In this document: positions 62,386 to 64,000 of the stretch, piece by piece
Numbering within the stretch: the first letter of the stretch is position 1
Layout: every line of letters starts with the position of its first letter
From: Alphaproteobacteria bacterium
GTDB lineage: Bacteria > Pseudomonadota > Alphaproteobacteria > Rhodobacterales > Rhodobacteraceae
Reading direction: 5' to 3'
DNA length: 64,000 nucleotides
NCBI GenBank assembly: GCA_030426685.1
Contig: JAUHYC010000009.1
Coordinates: 16,139-80,138, forward strand
Notes under the pieces: generated by a model
Database searches by the model: none
Told to the model about the DNA's origin: nothing
The model's input: only the letters and a program-made list of their open reading frames with translations
Translations under genes and position numbers: made by a program

Positions 62386-63261
62386 TTAGCGGCGTAGGAT
62401 CTCGAATTCGAGCGGGCGCGCATCGGCATGCTGGATGGGCAGTGCCGGTGATATCAGCCCGTTGCCTGACAGCATGATCGTCTCGCGCTTCAGGATGACT
62501 TCGCGCCCCTCTTCGAAACGAACATAGGTGCCGGATGAACTTCGGTCGGTCAACATCAGCTTCCCGTCCTTCAGGCTGAGGACGGCGTGTGTCCGCGACA
62601 CCCAAGGCTGCGGCAAGACAACATCGGATTGTGCGGACCGACCGATATTAAGCGTGTCACCCTCGCGGCACCGCCAGGTTTGATCGTCCTGCGACAATAC
62701 CAGCGAAAACCCCTCGGCCTGCGTTCCTCCGCCACCCATCGGCACATGCATGACCGTGCTCAGATCTTCGGTAGCAGCCTCAAGCGACGAGACCAGAACT
62801 GGATCGCTGACACCTTTCAGGCGCAGCCGACCGATCGGCCTGAGCAGCGCCTTGAACTCGGGCCGCAATCTGGCAACTACGTCGTCGCTGACACAGGCCT
62901 CGCCGGGATTGGCGGCGGTGGCCAATCGGGCCGTCAAATTGACGGTTTCACCAAAAATCCCGTTCTCTGCAACGACGATAGGCCCGTGATGTACACCCGC
63001 GTGAATGGACAGCAACGATCCGGGTGGTTTCCTGACCATCTCAAGCGCGGCCTGAATGGCTGCGTTCGGATCATCGAAATAGCACAGAACATCATCGCCC
63101 TTTTGCCCCACGGGGATTCCACCATGAGCGTGAAGAACCTCGCGCAGTCGGTTTATCTCGTGTTGGATGAGTTTTTGCGCCTGATCGTCGCCCATGAACT
63201 CGTAGAACGGAGTGCTATCCGATACGTCGGCAATGATCGTGGTGGCGAGCTTGGATTCCAC
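62386..63261 (-). CDS. Class III nucleotide cyclase with C-terminal FHA domain
   Basis: This 291-residue protein has a class III cyclase domain (about 5-170), with metal-binding Asp12 in IIADVSDST, Asp56 in QKGDDVLCYF, and the transition-state Asn/Arg pair in GETVNLTARLA. The usual substrate-selecting Lys four residues before the second Asp is a Gly, so nucleotide specificity or activity is uncertain. The C-terminal FHA domain (about 200-285) has NIGRSAQSDVVL, VSRTHAVL and SSSGTYVRF, the phosphothreonine-binding pattern. It precedes the periplasmic-protein and kinase/STAND genes in the same direction. It may bind phosphorylated Thr made by that kinase. Confidence 0.9.
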   Translation of the reverse strand: MESKLATTIIADVSDSTPFYEFMGDDQAQKLIQHEINRLREVLHAHGGIPVGQKGDDVLCYFDDPNAAIQAALEMVRKPPGSLLSIHAGVHHGPIVVAENGIFGETVNLTARLATAANPGEACVSDDVVARLRPEFKALLRPIGRLRLKGVSDPVLVSSLEAATEDLSTVMHVPMGGGGTQAEGFSLVLSQDDQTWRCREGDTLNIGRSAQSDVVLPQPWVSRTHAVLSLKDGKLMLTDRSSSGTYVRFEEGREVILKRETIMLSGNGLISPALPIQHADARPLEFEILRR

Positions 63262-63466
63262 TGTCGAGGTCGCACTCTGATTGACGGCGGCGCTGCGGTG
63301 AATTCACAGCGCATATACTCAAGTAGAAATCCGCTTTGGAAAAAAAGCAACCCGTGCATGCGGGGTGTGTGAGGGCATCTGTCTCGGAGAATGTTTAAAA
63401 CCTGCTCCGCATCCGTCAACGCGGCACAGAATAAATCGAATTGGCCAACATGAGAACACTGTTCTG

Positions 63467-64000
63467 TCAGCGCAGCTCCTCTGAGGAATCGAGGATCAGC
63501 TCCACAAACTTACACGCTTCTTTTCGTGCCAACCCGGCATCGAGGTCCTGGCGTGTTTGGGCGGCATCGACCCAGACGCCATCCATATAGGCTTGAATCG
63601 ACCGCCTTGTTGTTTCCTTGAGGTCGTCATGCACCAAGGACGTCAGGACGCTTCGGAAATTGCTGCGTACGCGGCTGCGGTTGATCCGGTGCAGCCTGTT
63701 CAGCCCGGGCGAATACGGGGCTTCGCCCCAAAACTGCATCCATGTGGAACATTGCTCCAGCGTGAAGAGATCGTCGTCGAAATTCGCCTCGATCATCGCA
63801 AGCAGGCGCTCTCTGGGTGTCTTCGCGTCGCTCAGGCGCATCAGCATTCGGTCTCGCAGAAGCGTCATCAACCTGCGCATGACAGCCATCATCAGCTGCT
63901 CTTTAGAGCCGAAGTAATAGTTGATCGAAGCCGGTGAAATATCCGCCCTGCGAGCAATTTCAGCCAGTGTTATTCCTGAAAATCCGTTTTCGTGAACTGC
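63467..64000 (-). CDS. betI: TetR family regulator, BetI-like (5' end outside window)
   Basis: The frame runs off the right window edge; 177 codons are visible. The N-terminal HTH has GFSGITLAEIARRADISPAS followed by INYYFGSKEQL, and the C-terminal part (EQCSTWMQFWGEAPYSPGLN, then RLHRINRSRVRSNFRSVL) is of the BetI type, which represses choline-to-betaine genes and responds to choline. The gap 63262-63466 before it has nothing notable. Choline genes would be expected beyond the window end. Confidence 0.8.
   Translation of the reverse strand, partial: AVHENGFSGITLAEIARRADISPASINYYFGSKEQLMMAVMRRLMTLLRDRMLMRLSDAKTPRERLLAMIEANFDDDLFTLEQCSTWMQFWGEAPYSPGLNRLHRINRSRVRSNFRSVLTSLVHDDLKETTRRSIQAYMDGVWVDAAQTRQDLDAGLARKEACKFVELILDSSEELR

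Overview
The window looks like a chromosomal segment of an alphaproteobacterium, most likely a marine member of the Rhodobacteraceae (Roseobacter group). This rests on moderately high GC, nadA-nadB-nadC as one operon, choline/GMC and polyamine uptake modules, RpiR and MocR regulators, many DUF stress genes, and alphaproteobacterial promoter motifs. Lineage is inferred from protein character only; there is no rRNA or tRNA gene here.

Region 1 (1-14.7 kb) is a stress and envelope island. It opens with the 3' part of a HisKA_2/HWE-type sensor kinase and a phospholipase D-like protein. Then come two paralogous PLDc_N mini-proteins, an AI-2E family permease, an entericidin-like lipoprotein of 41 codons, a DUF883 protein, a Crp/Fnr regulator, a CPA1 antiporter, DUF2254, MscS, MgtC/SapB, CsbD, a PRC-barrel protein and an OmpA protein. 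Seven genes or operons here have a GGAAC-N16-(C/A)(G/A)TT element, the alphaproteobacterial general-stress (EcfG) promoter pattern. Four of these are exact GGAAC-N16-CGTT.

Region 2 (14.9-23.3 kb) is a sugar-type ABC transporter locus with a Gfo/Idh/MocA dehydrogenase and two RpiR regulators. It is bracketed by an IS481-type transposase tail and a multiply broken IS5-type transposase. Region 3 (23.5-27.9 kb) has a small orphan protein with palindromic upstream sites, then a divergent pair of secreted Gly/Asn-repeat proteins next to an OmpR-type two-component system.

Region 4 (28.3-38.2 kb) is catabolic: a GMC oxidoreductase, a MocR regulator divergent from an enolase-superfamily enzyme, a PuuB-like FAD oxidase and a complete polyamine-type ABC transporter. 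Region 5 (38.7-42.3 kb) is nadABC, for de novo NAD synthesis. Region 6 (42.5-51.8 kb) looks tuned to low oxygen: an alcohol dehydrogenase/Lon-like protease/USP-like operon, a divergent universal stress protein and a di-heme cytochrome c, with two FNR-type boxes. It also has a MacB permease fragment, a ferric-reductase-like flavoprotein, a 35-residue membrane peptide and a DASS transporter.

Region 7 (52.1-56.9 kb) is the prkA-DUF444-spoVR operon. Region 8 (57.4-63.3 kb) is a eukaryotic-like signalling operon: an FHA-tagged class III nucleotide cyclase, a periplasmic protein and a 1473-residue Ser/Thr kinase-STAND ATPase-WD40 protein. The window ends inside a betI-like TetR repressor. The strongest leads are the EcfG promoter cluster, the kinase/STAND/cyclase operon, and the Gly/Asn-repeat pair with its two-component system.
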